From an uncultured Ruminococcus sp. (GTDB lineage Bacteria; Bacillota; Clostridia; Lachnospirales; Lachnospiraceae): 64,000 bases of DNA. A program made the position numbers and the translations under genes. Location: positions 5,832 to 69,831 of the forward strand of contig UQKK01000017.1 in NCBI GenBank assembly GCA_900541505.1, written 5' to 3'. The notes under the pieces are model-generated. The model made no database searches. It had not been told where the DNA came from and saw only the letters and a list, made by a program, of their open reading frames with translations. The first letter of the stretch is position 1. The number at the start of each line of letters is the position of its first letter. Below are positions 34,010 to 43,810 of the stretch, piece after piece.

Positions 34010-34696
34010 CTACATAATCTCCAAATAAATATCCGCAATCGATTTCCCGCTCTGCATACGCTCTTTCTCTGTCTCCGTCTGCAGGACTATCTCTCCATCC
34101 TTTACGAAAATAGCTTCATCCACAAAACTTTCAATCTCGTTTATCAAGTGAGTTGAGATAACAAAACAGTTTTTCTCCGTCGCCTCATCCAAAATCATGG
34201 AGACAATCTCTTCCCTCGCCTTATAATCAATGCCGTTCAATGGCTCATCCAGCAGCACCAGGGAGGCTTTACGCCCCAGCGTCGCCGCCACTTTCAGCTT
34301 CGCCGCCATTCCGGTGGAGAGCTCTTTTACCTTCATAGAAGGCTCAAGCCCCATACGTTCCACCAGCTTTTCGTATTTCTCCATATCAAAATCCTCAAAG
34401 AAATCCGCGTAATAAATTCCCACGCCCCGCACATCCAGGAAATCATAGAAAAACGGCTCTGTGGACATGTAGGCAATCTCCGCCTTATCCCGGTAATTCC
34501 ACGGCTGTTCCCGGTAAAGAATCTGCCCTGACGTCGGTTTTGTAAGCCCTGCCACCATCTTCATCCAGGTCGTCTTGCCGCTGCCGTTTTCCCCCAAAAG
34601 TCCGTATATCTTCCCTTCCACAAGACTAATATTAAAATCACGGACTGCCTTCTTGCTTCTGAATGACTTACTCAGTCCCACACATTTCACAATCAT
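34010..34696 (-). CDS. ABC transporter ATP-binding protein (YtrB-like)
   Basis: 228 residues. Walker A GLLGENGSGKTTWMK, signature LSTGMAAKLKVAATLG, Walker B ASLVLLDEPLNGID, and H-loop VISTHLINEIES. It drives the ABC-2 permease encoded next. Its start overlaps the GntR regulator's stop by 4 nt. Confidence 0.93.
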   Translation of the reverse strand: MIVKCVGLSKSFRSKKAVRDFNISLVEGKIYGLLGENGSGKTTWMKMVAGLTKPTSGQILYREQPWNYRDKAEIAYMSTEPFFYDFLDVRGVGIYYADFFEDFDMEKYEKLVERMGLEPSMKVKELSTGMAAKLKVAATLGRKASLVLLDEPLNGIDYKAREEIVSMILDEATEKNCFVISTHLINEIESFVDEAIFVKDGEIVLQTETEKERMQSGKSIADIYLEIM

Positions 34697-35055
34697 TTCT
34701 CTTCCTCCTTATAATCTGCTATCTGGAAAATGATATCGTCCTTCTGGTATCCCAAATCTTTCATCTCATGCATGAAATTCTTTAAAAGTTCCTCTGCCAT
34801 CTCTTCTTTTATCGCGCTAAACATCGTCTCTTCCTCCACTACAAATGTCCCGATACCTCTCCTTGTAAAACAATATCCTGCTGTCTCCATCTCCCTGTAT
34901 ATTCTTGCCGCGGTGTTCTGGTTAATCTTATACAGCACCGCCAGTTCCCGGTTGGAAGGCAGCTTTTCACCGGGCTTAAGCTGTCCCCGGACCATCTTTT
35001 TCTTCAAATCGTTGATAACCTGTAAATAAATCGGCATTTCATTATTATAATCCAT
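34693..35055 (-). CDS. GntR family regulator, YtrA subfamily
   Basis: 120 residues. A winged HTH (QVINDLKKKMVRGQLKPGEKLPSNRELAV, then NQNTAARIYREMETAGYCFTRRG) is followed only by a short helical tail, the compact YtrA form that lacks a ligand domain. It is first in the operon with the ABC exporter. GGAGGGCGAG precedes the ATG. The operator at 35071-35100 overlaps its own -10, so autorepression is likely; YtrA regulators often respond to cell-envelope antibiotics. Confidence 0.93.
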   Translation of the reverse strand: MDYNNEMPIYLQVINDLKKKMVRGQLKPGEKLPSNRELAVLYKINQNTAARIYREMETAGYCFTRRGIGTFVVEEETMFSAIKEEMAEELLKNFMHEMKDLGYQKDDIIFQIADYKEEEK

Positions 35056-35070
35056 CTCGCCCTCCTTTGT

Positions 35071-35116
35071 ACTAGTGCTATAGTTAGATAGTACACTAGT
35101 TATTTATATCTGTCAA
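35071..35116 (-). promoter_or_regulatory. Promoter and YtrA-type operator
   Basis: Minus-strand -35 TTGACA (35111-35116), 17-bp spacer, -10 TACTAT (35088-35093). The inverted repeat ACTAGTG-N16-CACTAGT (35071-35100) covers the -10 and start region. Confidence 0.83.
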
Positions 35117-35232
35117 TCTCTTTTTTTATTTTTGTAGATTTCCCATATCAATTCACCCATGTGGCGCGGTATTACAGACCGTGTGCCAGATGAATGCAAT
35201 TCCCATTTTCCCTGGTCTTTCATATCATAAAG

Positions 35233-35272
35233 AAAGGCGAAAAATTCCCCGCCTCGGGGAATCCCGCCTTTT
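35233..35272 (+). terminator. Nested hairpin ahead of the VWA gene
   Basis: Outer arms AAAGGCG / CGCCTTT enclose inner arms ATTCCCCG / CGGGGAAT. TTTTACC follows on the plus strand and TTTCTTTATG on the minus. It ends 28 nt before the VWA start and could attenuate that gene. Confidence 0.65.
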
Positions 35273-35300
35273 ACCATAAATCATTGGAGGTAGAAATTAT

Positions 35301-36683
35301 ATGGGTATCACAAACGCAAACAAACAGATAAATGTCACGCAAATTGACTGTGACGGCACACTAAAGGTAACTCTCGCGCTCTCCGCCTCGCCGGATATCT
35401 CGTCCAATCCGACAGATATCGTGCTTGTGCTGGACCGTTCCGGCAGCATGGCGGGCAGTCCGCTTGAAAACATGAAACTGGGCGCCAACGCTTTTATCGA
35501 CATCATCGACCAGGCAACGGACGGTTCCCAGGACGGAACTATCGGAAACGGCAGTTCCATCGGTATCGTCAGCTTTTCTGACACAGCCACAGACAACACG
35601 CAGCTCATAACTTCCGTGGCAGATTTGAAGGCAGCGGTCAACTCTCTGACTGCCGGAGGCTCCACCAACCATGCGGATGCTTTCACCAAGGCGACACAGC
35701 TTTTCAATCCGGCTTCTGCGAATGCCAAGGTCATCGTCATGTTCACAGACGGCAAGACGACCACAGGCGCTCCGCCCGCTCCTGTCGCGGCAGCGGCAAG
35801 GGCAGCGGGAATCATCATCTACTGCATCGGTCTTATCGGCTCCGATGGCATCGATGTAAATGTGCTCAATGACTGGGCGACAGACCCGGATGCTTCCCAC
35901 GTTGCCGTTACTCCCGATGAATCCGACCTGGAGGACTTATTCAAGGACCTGGCAGCCAATATTTCCAAACCCGGCGCCACCAACATCGTCATCGACGAGA
36001 CTGTAAACCCGGAATTTACTATCCTGAGCGTTGCGCCGCCGTCTAAGGGAACTGCCACCATGTTAAACGCAATCTCCCTGCAGTGGAAGATTCCTTCCCT
36101 GGGAGTCTCCGGAAATGAAGGCGCCACTCTAGAATTTCTCGTGCGGCACACAAACTCCACATCCGGAAACAAACTGGTGAATCAGTCTGTCTCCTATTCA
36201 GATGATGAGGGAAATGTCGTGACATTCCCGGCTCCCACAGTGGATGTAGAGTGCGGCATCGTCGTACACCCGGAGCCGTGTCCTGTACCGACCGATTTAA
36301 CCGTAGAAGGATGCCAGGATTCCCTTGCCGTAGATTTAGGCGAGACCAACCTGGAGTCCCAGGGCCGCATCGTGCAGCTCGATGTCACCATCAAAAATGT
36401 CTGCCCCTACAGAAGGGTTGCGCTGGGCGTCATCCTGACCGAAATTGACCCGCGGGGAGTCGAATACCGCCGTGGGCTGAAGACCATCACTGTACCGGCG
36501 CACAACTATCCGTACTGCCGGGATATTCAGGTAAAATGTATCCGCTTCGTACTGCCGGAAGACTTAAATGTCTCCACCGACAATCCCACAGGCATGTGCA
36601 GCCCCAGAAACTTAAGGGCACGTTTCATCGCCCACACCATTGACAACGATTATAACTGCTGCGATACACTCCTCACCGTATAG
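35301..36683 (+). CDS. VWA-domain protein with Cys-rich C-terminal domain, no signal peptide
   Basis: 460 residues. The VWA domain (about 35-215) has a complete MIDAS: DRSGSMAGSP (DxSxS), the AGGSTNHADAF threonine and VIVMFTDGKTT. A beta-rich DUF11/CARDB-like segment follows (near 220-315: VIDETVNPEFTILSV, NSTSGNKLVNQSV). A domain with ten or so cysteines ends the protein (ECGIVVHPEPCPVPTD, NVCPYRRVALGVIL, YPYCRDIQVKCI, YNCCDTLLTV). The N terminus (MGITNANKQINVTQIDCDG) has neither signal peptide nor anchor, odd for such proteins. GGAGGTAG precedes the ATG. Role unknown; spore coat or cytoplasmic assembly are options. Confidence 0.88.
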   Translation: MGITNANKQINVTQIDCDGTLKVTLALSASPDISSNPTDIVLVLDRSGSMAGSPLENMKLGANAFIDIIDQATDGSQDGTIGNGSSIGIVSFSDTATDNTQLITSVADLKAAVNSLTAGGSTNHADAFTKATQLFNPASANAKVIVMFTDGKTTTGAPPAPVAAAARAAGIIIYCIGLIGSDGIDVNVLNDWATDPDASHVAVTPDESDLEDLFKDLAANISKPGATNIVIDETVNPEFTILSVAPPSKGTATMLNAISLQWKIPSLGVSGNEGATLEFLVRHTNSTSGNKLVNQSVSYSDDEGNVVTFPAPTVDVECGIVVHPEPCPVPTDLTVEGCQDSLAVDLGETNLESQGRIVQLDVTIKNVCPYRRVALGVILTEIDPRGVEYRRGLKTITVPAHNYPYCRDIQVKCIRFVLPEDLNVSTDNPTGMCSPRNLRARFIAHTIDNDYNCCDTLLTV

Positions 36684-36691
36684 CCAGACAA

Positions 36692-36742
36692 AGGGACTGC
36701 CCTCAAAGTTTTCCCTGACAGGAAACTCTGAAGGGCAGCCCC
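36692..36742. terminator. Bidirectional terminator between VWA and aldehyde dehydrogenase genes
   Basis: GGGACTGCCCT / AGGGCAGCCCC outer stem with an inner AGTTTTCC / GGAAACT stem, sitting between convergent stop codons. Confidence 0.75.
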
Positions 36743-36746
36743 CTTC

Positions 36747-38153
36747 TTATCTCAGAATACGTTCCAAAAATTTTTTCTGTGCCTTTGTGTACGGCGGGTA
36801 ACCCGGCGCAGGCACTCTTCCTGCCGGCTTTGTGTAGATGCTGCGTTCATGGGTAAAGGTCTCAAAGCTGTATCTGCCATGATAGTTACCCATTCCCGAA
36901 TATCCCACCCCGCCAAAAGGCAGGTTTACGCCCACCAGATGACTGACGGTATCGTTGACCGCCACGCCTCCTGACTGGGTGTGACGCAGTATCCATTCTT
37001 TTGCCGCTTTATTTTTGGTAAAAATATAGAGCGCCAGAGGATGTTCCCTCCTGCCGATAAAAGCTGCGGCTTCCTTTAGCGTACAGTAAGTCAGCACCGG
37101 CAAAATAGGACCGAACAGTTCCTCCTGCATAGACGCAGGCATCTCTCCCTCCTTCTCACCAAGAGCGGCAGCTTTTCCCAAATCCAGTACCGTCGGTCCG
37201 ATGTAGCGCTTCTGCCTATTCCTGCCGTATCCGAACACCTGATAGACGCTGTCCCTCTCCAGTATCTGTTCCAGCCTGTCATAATGCCGTTCGTTTATAA
37301 TCCTGCCGAAATCCCGGTTTTCTTCTATATTCTCTCCATAAAGTTCTTCCACTGCCCGCTTCATTTCCTTAAGCAGGGCATCCTTAATCTCTTCATCTGC
37401 CAGCACATAGTCCGGCGCCACACAGGTCTGCCCGGCATTGATGAGTTTCCCCCACATGATGCGGTACGCTGCCTGCCGGATATCCGCAGTCTTCTCCACA
37501 ATAACCGGACTTTTACCTCCCAGCTCCAGAGTCACAGGGATGAGATGCTCTGCTGCTGCCTTCATCACAATTTTGCCGACACGCACACTGCCTGTGAAGA
37601 AAATATAATCAAAACGCTGCTTTAGGAGCTCGGTATTTACTTCCACGCCGCCGTCCACACAGCAGACATACTCCTTCTGAAATGTCTTTTCTATCAGGCG
37701 CTTCACCGCATCCGCTGTATGCGGCGCCAGCTCCGACGGCTTTAAGACCGCGCAGTTTCCCGCCGCTATCGCCCCGATGAGCGGTTCCATGAGAAGCTGG
37801 AAGGGATAATTATAAGGTCCCATGATGAGCGCCAGTCCGTACGGCTCCTTCCGAATCCTGCTCCTTCCGGGAAATAGATGGACTGGAGTCGGCACTCTTC
37901 TCTCCTTCGCCCAGCCCGGCAAATGCCGGATGGTATGCCGGATATCGGAAAGTACCAGCCCGATTTCTGTCTCATAACTCTCCGTCTCCTGCTTTCCTAA
38001 ATCCAAAAACAGCGCCCGCTCTATCTCCTGCTTATGTTCCGCGATTGCCGCATACAGCCGCTTCAGACTGCGAATCCGAAATCCCGGACTGCGGGGCGCC
38101 CCTGATTGGAAATACTCTCGCTGCGCTTTCACAAGCTGCCCTACATGTTCCAT
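36747..38153 (-). CDS. NAD(P)-dependent aldehyde dehydrogenase (ALDH superfamily)
   Basis: 468 residues, the shorter ALDH3-like/YwdH class. GPYNYPFQLLMEPLIGAIAAGNCAVLKPSE for cofactor binding is split over NYPF and KPSE motifs. FTGSVRVGKIV, the catalytic Glu in LELGGKSP, and the nucleophile Cys in NAGQTCVAPDYVL are all visible. LPFGGVGYSGMGNYHG is near the C terminus. It oxidises medium- or long-chain aldehydes in relatives. GGAAGGAGGAT precedes the start. Monocistronic by context. Confidence 0.93.
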   Translation of the reverse strand: MEHVGQLVKAQREYFQSGAPRSPGFRIRSLKRLYAAIAEHKQEIERALFLDLGKQETESYETEIGLVLSDIRHTIRHLPGWAKERRVPTPVHLFPGRSRIRKEPYGLALIMGPYNYPFQLLMEPLIGAIAAGNCAVLKPSELAPHTADAVKRLIEKTFQKEYVCCVDGGVEVNTELLKQRFDYIFFTGSVRVGKIVMKAAAEHLIPVTLELGGKSPVIVEKTADIRQAAYRIMWGKLINAGQTCVAPDYVLADEEIKDALLKEMKRAVEELYGENIEENRDFGRIINERHYDRLEQILERDSVYQVFGYGRNRQKRYIGPTVLDLGKAAALGEKEGEMPASMQEELFGPILPVLTYCTLKEAAAFIGRREHPLALYIFTKNKAAKEWILRHTQSGGVAVNDTVSHLVGVNLPFGGVGYSGMGNYHGRYSFETFTHERSIYTKPAGRVPAPGYPPYTKAQKKFLERILR

Positions 38154-38455
38154 TGCCCATCCTCCTTCCAGACCATGTTCTTATCCTAAACTTTTATTTT
38201 CTCTAATATACTATAGCGGCATAAAAATTTCAAATTCCCCGCCGGGAACGTTTCTCTCCTGCGGCACGCCAGACACGCCGCTATCCCGGCAGAAAATACC
38301 TTACCCAAACACAATCCGCTTTTTTGATAGTATTGTGCTAATATTTAGAAGAATAATGCAAGAATTTCCTGATAATCCAGATTAAAATACAACTAGAATC
38401 CTCGCAAGGAGGAACTGTTGACACACCACAGTCGTTTCATAGAAAGGAGCTTCTC
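38154..38455. other. Intergenic region upstream of glgP
   Basis: 302 bp between divergent genes. It contains AT-rich stretches and TTGATA/TAATAT-like hexamers near 38333-38355 that do not have standard spacing, and AGAAAGGAG at the glgP start. I see no gene or confident promoter. Confidence 0.5.
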
Positions 38456-40708
38456 ATGCATATAAAAGAACTACTTCCACAGCACCTTGGAAAATCAATA
38501 TCTGACGCTTCCAACAGGGAGATTTATCAGGCGCTGCTCGCCATCGTACAGGACCTGGCATCCAAAAAGGAACAGCCGGAGGACAAAAAAAAGCTGTATT
38601 ATATTTCCGCAGAATTTCTCATCGGAAAGCTGTTGTCAAACAATCTGATAAACCTCGGCATCTACGAGGAAACGAAAGAAGCCCTGGCAGAACAGGGAAA
38701 AGTGTTGAGTGAAATCGAAGAACTGGAGCCGGAGCCCTCCCTCGGAAACGGCGGTCTGGGACGTCTCGCCGCCTGCTTTCTCGATTCCATCGCTACCCTT
38801 GGGCTTGCAGGGGACGGCATCGGTCTGAATTATCACCTGGGACTGTTCCGGCAGACATTTGAGGAGAACCTTCAGAAAGAAGAACCCAATCCCTGGATAG
38901 AGAACCCTTCCTGGCTGAAAAAGACTTCCGTCACCTATCCCGTGGAATTTGGCGGACTGACCCTTCAGTCACGGATGTACGACATCGAAGTCACAGGGTA
39001 CGAAAACCGCACCAACAAGCTGCATCTTTTCGATGTGGACTCCGTAGATGAGAGCATGGTAGAGGACGGCATCTCTTTCGATAAAGAAGATATCGCCCGC
39101 AGTCTCACTCTGTTCCTCTATCCGGACGACAGCGATGAAAAGGGAAGACTTTTGCGTATTTACCAGCAGTACTTTATGGTAAGCTGCGGCGCGCAGCTCA
39201 TCTTGGATGAATGTACGGCAAAGGGCTGCAATCTCCATGACCTGCCGGATTACGCGGTCATCCAGATTAACGACACCCACCCGACCATGGTCATCCCGGA
39301 GCTCATCCGCCTGCTGACCTTAAGAGGCATCGATTTGGACGAAGCCATCGACATCGTATCCAAAACCTGTGCTTACACCAACCACACCATCCTCGCGGAA
39401 GCACTGGAGAAATGGCCGCTGTCCTACTTAAAGAAAGTAGTGCCGCAGCTCGTACCGATTATCGAAATCCTGGATGATAAAGTGCGGAGGAAGTTTACTG
39501 ATGAAAGTGTGGCAATCATCGACCGCGGCGACACCGTACATATGGCGCACATTGACATCCACTACGGCTTCAGCGTAAACGGCGTGGCGGCGCTGCATAC
39601 GGAAATTCTCAAAGAGAATGAACTTAACAACTTCTACCAGATTTACCCGGAGAAGTTCAATAATAAGACCAACGGCATCACCTTCCGCAGGTGGCTCATC
39701 CACTGCAACCCGCAGCTTACGCGGTTACTGGATTCCACCATCGGATGCGGATACCGCAAGGATGCCGCGCAGCTTGAAAAGTTTTTAAGATTCCGTCACG
39801 ACAGAGAGGTACTCCGCCGTCTCGCGGACATCAAGCTGGAAAACAAAAAGGCGCTCTGCGCCTATTTGAAATCCACCCAGGGAATCGAATTAAACCCGGA
39901 TTCCGTATTTGACATCCAGATTAAGCGTCTGCACGAATATAAACGTCAGCAGATGAACGCCCTCTATCTGATTGACAAATACTTAGAAATCAAGGCGGGC
40001 AAAAAGCCTTCCACACCGATTACCGCTATTTTCGGCGCGAAAGCGGCTCCTGCCTATGTCATTGCCAAGGACATCATCCATCTGATATTATGTCTTCAGG
40101 AACTTATCAACAATGACCCGGAGGTCAGCCCTTACCTGAAGGTCGCTATGGTGGAAAACTATAATGTTACCCTGGCGGAGAAGCTAATTCCCGCCTGCGA
40201 TATCTCCGAACAGATTTCCCTGGCTTCCAAGGAGGCGAGCGGCACCGGAAACATGAAGTTCATGTTAAACGGAGCGATTACTCTGGGAACCGAGGACGGC
40301 GCCAACGTGGAAATCCACGAGTGCGTGGGCGATGATAATATTTTTGTCTTCGGCGCTTCCAGCGATGAGGTCATCGAGCATTATGAGAAAGCGGACTATG
40401 TGTCCAAAGACTATTACAAAAAGGACAAAGCCATCAAAGCTGCGGTGGACTTCATCACAAGCAAAGAGCTTTTAGCTATCGGAAATGAAGAAAATCTGAC
40501 AAGACTGCAGAAAGAGCTTATCGGCAAAGACTGGTTCATGACTCTCCTTGATTTTCAGGCTTACAAGGAGAAAAAGGAAGAGGCGCTCAAGGCGTATGAG
40601 GACCGCGCTTCCTGGGAGGAGAAAATGCTTGTCAATATCGCCAAAGCCGGATTCTTCTCTTCCGACCGTACCATCGAGGAATACAACCAGGATATCTGGA
40701 AATTATAG
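38456..40708 (+). CDS. glgP: Glycogen/starch/alpha-glucan phosphorylase
   Basis: 750 residues. It phosphorolyses alpha-1,4-glucan ends to glucose-1-phosphate. [62 protein letters not shown] and the PLP-lysine motif [15 protein letters not shown] are present, as is [16 protein letters not shown]. It is about 50-60 residues shorter than enterobacterial GlgP, a size common in clostridia. It forms an operon with malQ 17 nt downstream. Confidence 0.96.
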   Translation: MHIKELLPQHLGKSISDASNREIYQALLAIVQDLASKKEQPEDKKKLYYISAEFLIGKLLSNNLINLGIYEETKEALAEQGKVLSEIEELEPEPSLGNGGLGRLAACFLDSIATLGLAGDGIGLNYHLGLFRQTFEENLQKEEPNPWIENPSWLKKTSVTYPVEFGGLTLQSRMYDIEVTGYENRTNKLHLFDVDSVDESMVEDGISFDKEDIARSLTLFLYPDDSDEKGRLLRIYQQYFMVSCGAQLILDECTAKGCNLHDLPDYAVIQINDTHPTMVIPELIRLLTLRGIDLDEAIDIVSKTCAYTNHTILAEALEKWPLSYLKKVVPQLVPIIEILDDKVRRKFTDESVAIIDRGDTVHMAHIDIHYGFSVNGVAALHTEILKENELNNFYQIYPEKFNNKTNGITFRRWLIHCNPQLTRLLDSTIGCGYRKDAAQLEKFLRFRHDREVLRRLADIKLENKKALCAYLKSTQGIELNPDSVFDIQIKRLHEYKRQQMNALYLIDKYLEIKAGKKPSTPITAIFGAKAAPAYVIAKDIIHLILCLQELINNDPEVSPYLKVAMVENYNVTLAEKLIPACDISEQISLASKEASGTGNMKFMLNGAITLGTEDGANVEIHECVGDDNIFVFGASSDEVIEHYEKADYVSKDYYKKDKAIKAAVDFITSKELLAIGNEENLTRLQKELIGKDWFMTLLDFQAYKEKKEEALKAYEDRASWEEKMLVNIAKAGFFSSDRTIEEYNQDIWKL

Positions 40709-40725
40709 CAGCAAAGGAGGAAATC

Positions 40726-42219
40726 ATGAGAGCAAGCGGAGTTTTATTACCTGTTTTTTCACTGCCGTCCAAATATGGAATCGGCTGCTTTTCCAAGGAG
40801 GCGTATCAGTTCGTTGACCAACTGAAGGAGGCGGGACAAAGCCGCTGGCAGATTCTCCCTCTCGGTCCCACCGGCTACGGGGATTCCCCGTACCAGTCCT
40901 TCTCCACCTTCGCGGGCAATCCGTATTTTATCGACTTAAAAACTCTGATAAAAGAAGGGCTGCTGACGAAGAAAGAATGTGCCTCCTACGATTTCGGGGA
41001 GCAGAAAGATTATATCGACTACGAGAAGCTCTATCACTCCCGCTTTAAAGTACTGAAAAAAGCATACAAACGCTTTCAGCCCGATGGGGACTATAAGAAG
41101 TTTGTCGCTAAAAATGACTGGTGGCTCAAAGACTACTGTCTCTACATGGCGATAAAAGACAGTTTAGGCGGCGCGCCCTGGTCCGAATGGGAGGCGCCTC
41201 TGCGCGACAGGGACAGGGAGGCTCTCGCCCAGGCGGAGGAGCGGCTCGCCGATGAAATCGATTTCTACGCTTTTCAGCAGTTTGAATTTGATAAACAGTG
41301 GGGGAAACTCAAATCCTACGCCAATAAAAACGGCATACAGATTGTGGGAGACCTCCCCATCTACGTGGCGTTTGACAGCGCGGACACCTGGGCCGCGCCG
41401 CAGCTTTTCCAGTTTGACGAAGACCACAAGCCCACCCGTGTAGCAGGATGCCCGCCGGATGCATTTTCCGCTACCGGACAGCTCTGGGGCAATCCCCTCT
41501 ATGACTGGGATTATCACAGACAGACCGGCTACGACTGGTGGCTGAAACGTATCTCCTACTGTTTTAAGCTGTATGATATCGTGCGCATCGACCATTTCCG
41601 GGGATTTGACGAGTACTATGCTATCCCCTACGGGGATAAGACCGCCGAGCACGGCAAATGGCAGAAAGGTCCGGGCATGGACATCTTCCGCGCACTGGAA
41701 AAACAGTTCGGGAAACTTAATATCATTGCGGAAGATTTGGGATTTTTGACTGACAGTGTCCTCAAACTTTTGAAGGACAGCGGATTTCCGGGCATGAAGG
41801 TTGTCCAGTTTGCCTTTGATTCGCGTGAGGCGTCCAATTACCTGCCTCACACTTATCCCACAAACTGCGTGGTCTACACCGGAACCCATGACAATGACAC
41901 CACACGGAGCTGGTATCACAACGCTCCCAAAGAGTGCCGGGATTTGGCGAAAAAATATCTCGTAAAACCACGTCTGGATGAGGATACTCTCGCCTGGGAC
42001 TTCATCGCCATGGCGATGAGCAGCGTGGCAGACCTCTGCGTGACACCTATACAGGATTTCCTCTGTCTGGACGGACATGCAAGAATCAACACCCCCTCCA
42101 CCCTGGGCGGAAACTGGACCTGGCGTCTCACCAAAGGGCAGATAACAAAAGAACTTGTAAAACAAATCTATGAGATGACCGAATTGTACGGACGTCTCCC
42201 GGAAAAGAAGAAAAAGTAA
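40726..42219 (+). CDS. malQ: 4-alpha-glucanotransferase (amylomaltase)
   Basis: 497-residue GH77 enzyme that transfers maltosyl segments between glucans, making substrates for the phosphorylase encoded upstream. SGVLLPVFSLPSKYGIGCF is the N-terminal signature. The nucleophile Asp is in VRIDHFRGFDEYYAIP, the acid/base Glu in IIAEDLGFLT, and the third acid in TGTHDNDTTRSW. Complete and of normal length. AAAGGAGGAAATC precedes the start. Confidence 0.96.
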   Translation: MRASGVLLPVFSLPSKYGIGCFSKEAYQFVDQLKEAGQSRWQILPLGPTGYGDSPYQSFSTFAGNPYFIDLKTLIKEGLLTKKECASYDFGEQKDYIDYEKLYHSRFKVLKKAYKRFQPDGDYKKFVAKNDWWLKDYCLYMAIKDSLGGAPWSEWEAPLRDRDREALAQAEERLADEIDFYAFQQFEFDKQWGKLKSYANKNGIQIVGDLPIYVAFDSADTWAAPQLFQFDEDHKPTRVAGCPPDAFSATGQLWGNPLYDWDYHRQTGYDWWLKRISYCFKLYDIVRIDHFRGFDEYYAIPYGDKTAEHGKWQKGPGMDIFRALEKQFGKLNIIAEDLGFLTDSVLKLLKDSGFPGMKVVQFAFDSREASNYLPHTYPTNCVVYTGTHDNDTTRSWYHNAPKECRDLAKKYLVKPRLDEDTLAWDFIAMAMSSVADLCVTPIQDFLCLDGHARINTPSTLGGNWTWRLTKGQITKELVKQIYEMTELYGRLPEKKKK

Positions 42220-42231
42220 TCTTCAGCTTTG

Positions 42232-42280
42232 CGGCTGCGGCTTGTCACTCAACCTCACAAGCCGCAGCCGGGTTTGTTTT
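42232..42280 (+). terminator. Terminator of the glgP-malQ operon
   Basis: CGGCTGCGGCTTGT / ACAAGCCGCAGCCG, a 14-bp perfect stem followed by GGTTTGTTTTT. Confidence 0.95.
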
Positions 42281-42351
42281 TATCCTGCAAGCCATAATAA
42301 CGCGAGGGAACGTTTACTTTATTACTTTTCAACTTGAATTTATAGGGATTT

Positions 42352-42646
42352 TTATTTTTGAGTAGGACTTATACGACTATTTTTTATGAGATTATACAGA
42401 TATGTATATTCTTCTGGAAATTTTAACTTATGCCAATCTACCTTTTTGGCTATATAAACGATTTCGGAATATTTTACATCTTCTTTTCGTTTGCGAAATG
42501 CAGCGATAATTCTGTCCTGCGGATAATTGGTGCATAAACGAATATCTTTATTCAAAATCGTATTCGGGATGTGTACAATATTGGACTGCACATTTTGTTA
42601 CGGTTTTAATAACTTGTTCTTTGGTATATTTTTTCGTTAGTACCAC
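42352..42646 (-). pseudogene. Truncated, frameshifted remnant of a PBECR4-like (phage nuclease-type) gene
   Basis: AGGAGGTGG at 42641-42650 is followed by a frame reading VLTKKYTKEQVIKTVTKCAV, a typical start of this family. The frame stops after about 33 codons. In the next frame, HIPNTILNKDIRLCTNYPQ, DRIIAAFRKRKEDVKYSEIV and KKVDWHKLKFPEEYTYLYNLI give the C-terminal part. The large middle (the nuclease core) is missing. Family assignment is from memory of the conserved ends and is tentative. The region 42600-42975 around it also carries duplicated debris. Confidence 0.5.
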
Positions 42647-42721
42647 CTCCTGCGATTTTAGAAGGAAATTTAAAAGGAGGACTGACAGCACCGTAGTACT
42701 GTTCCGCCTCCTTTAGTGACT

Positions 42722-42820
42722 GATTTTTCTGTTGTCCGCCAACTGTCAGTTCCATCCAAACAATGTTGTTCTACTGCATATCTGTCAGGTTTTTCTGTTG
42801 CCTGCCAACTGTCGAGTCCA
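42722..42820 (+). repeat. Two imperfect 33-bp direct repeats, 66 bp apart
   Basis: TTTTTCTGTTG-YCYGCCAACTGTC segments at 42722-42754 and 42788-42820 differ at few positions. A shorter CTGATTTTTCT occurs again near 42950. The surrounding 42650-42975 holds no ORF and looks like decayed insert sequence. Confidence 0.75.
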
Positions 42821-42975
42821 ATCCCTCGCATATATTTCGGATTTTCGGTGTCAGCCGCACCAGCAGAATAAAGTCTGCTTTCTTACCAGTATTATATGAA
42901 ATTAAATTATAAAAATCAACTGGTAAATCTTACTGAATATTGATAGTAGACTGATTTTTCTCTTTCCCGCACCCT

Positions 42976-43743
42976 TTAAATATACTCCAATATCCCCCTT
43001 ATATCTCTCACCACTGCATCCGCCCCGGCTTCTTTATATTTCTTCTCCGCAGCTTCCAGGCGCGCCTGCTTTTCCTCCTCTGTGAGCGCCTCGAACTCTG
43101 CCTTAGTCAGCCCGATGACAGAGCTGCCCTCCAGGATACCAACGGTGAACACTCCTGCATTTTTTCCTTCCAGAATATCTGCCACGGTGTCACCTGCCTT
43201 GATGACTTTGCTCACAGAATCTATTTTCAGTGTTTCCATATTTTTAAATATCATATACGGATAGGGTCTTCCCATCTTATTGCAGGAATCCGGGCTGAAC
43301 CAGCAATCCGGAGAATAGCCTGCTTTGGCAGCGGTAGGAACAACGATATCCATCATGATATCGGTATACCCTGTGGTAGAACCGATTTTGATTCCCTTTT
43401 CCCGCAGTTTCTGCACTGTTTCCAGAACATAGGGCTTCGGGTCCGCGTATTGGGGAAGTATTTTCAAGAGCTGCTTTTCATAGCTTTCATACATCCTGTC
43501 AGCATCTGTATCTTCCGGGTCACGTCCGTATTTTTCTATCCATTCCTTTTTGATTCTGTCCATCTCCAGCATGGTACGGATATGCTCCCATTTTAATTTC
43601 CCCATGGGCTCTCTGACTTCCGCCGGGGTGGGCTCGATTCCCTGTTCCCTGAACACTTCTGTAAATACCTCCACCGGAGCGAAGCTTCCATAATCTACGG
43701 TTGTTCCTGCCCAATCAAAAATAACTGCTTCTTTCTTATTCAT
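42976..43743 (-). CDS. phnX: Phosphonoacetaldehyde hydrolase (phosphonatase)
   Basis: 255 residues from ATG 43743, with AGGAGGAG just upstream. HAD enzyme splitting phosphonoacetaldehyde into acetaldehyde and phosphate. AVIFDWAGTTVDYG holds the nucleophile Asp, REPMGKLKWEHIR near residue 51 holds the Schiff-base Lys that is diagnostic for PhnX, and SKVIKAGDTVADILEGKNAG is the HAD motif IV region. It is the second step of the AEP degradation pathway encoded here. Confidence 0.95.
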   Translation of the reverse strand: MNKKEAVIFDWAGTTVDYGSFAPVEVFTEVFREQGIEPTPAEVREPMGKLKWEHIRTMLEMDRIKKEWIEKYGRDPEDTDADRMYESYEKQLLKILPQYADPKPYVLETVQKLREKGIKIGSTTGYTDIMMDIVVPTAAKAGYSPDCWFSPDSCNKMGRPYPYMIFKNMETLKIDSVSKVIKAGDTVADILEGKNAGVFTVGILEGSSVIGLTKAEFEALTEEEKQARLEAAEKKYKEAGADAVVRDIRGILEYI

Positions 43744-43786
43744 TTTATCTCCTCCTGACATTCTCTATCATTCATCAATCATCGTT

Positions 43787-43810
43787 GCTATCAGTGCGCA
43801 CTGACGCTAT
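43787..43810. repeat. Shortened REP-like palindrome, copy C
   Basis: GCTATCAGTGCG / CACTGACGCTAT: the ends match those of the 45-bp elements (TAGCGTCAGTG) but the middle is missing. It overlaps the phnW stop codon. Confidence 0.5.

Noticed and set aside
41164..42165. 333-codon minus-strand frame opposite malQ
   Set aside because: It is fully antisense to a complete 4-alpha-glucanotransferase gene, with no recognisable domain.
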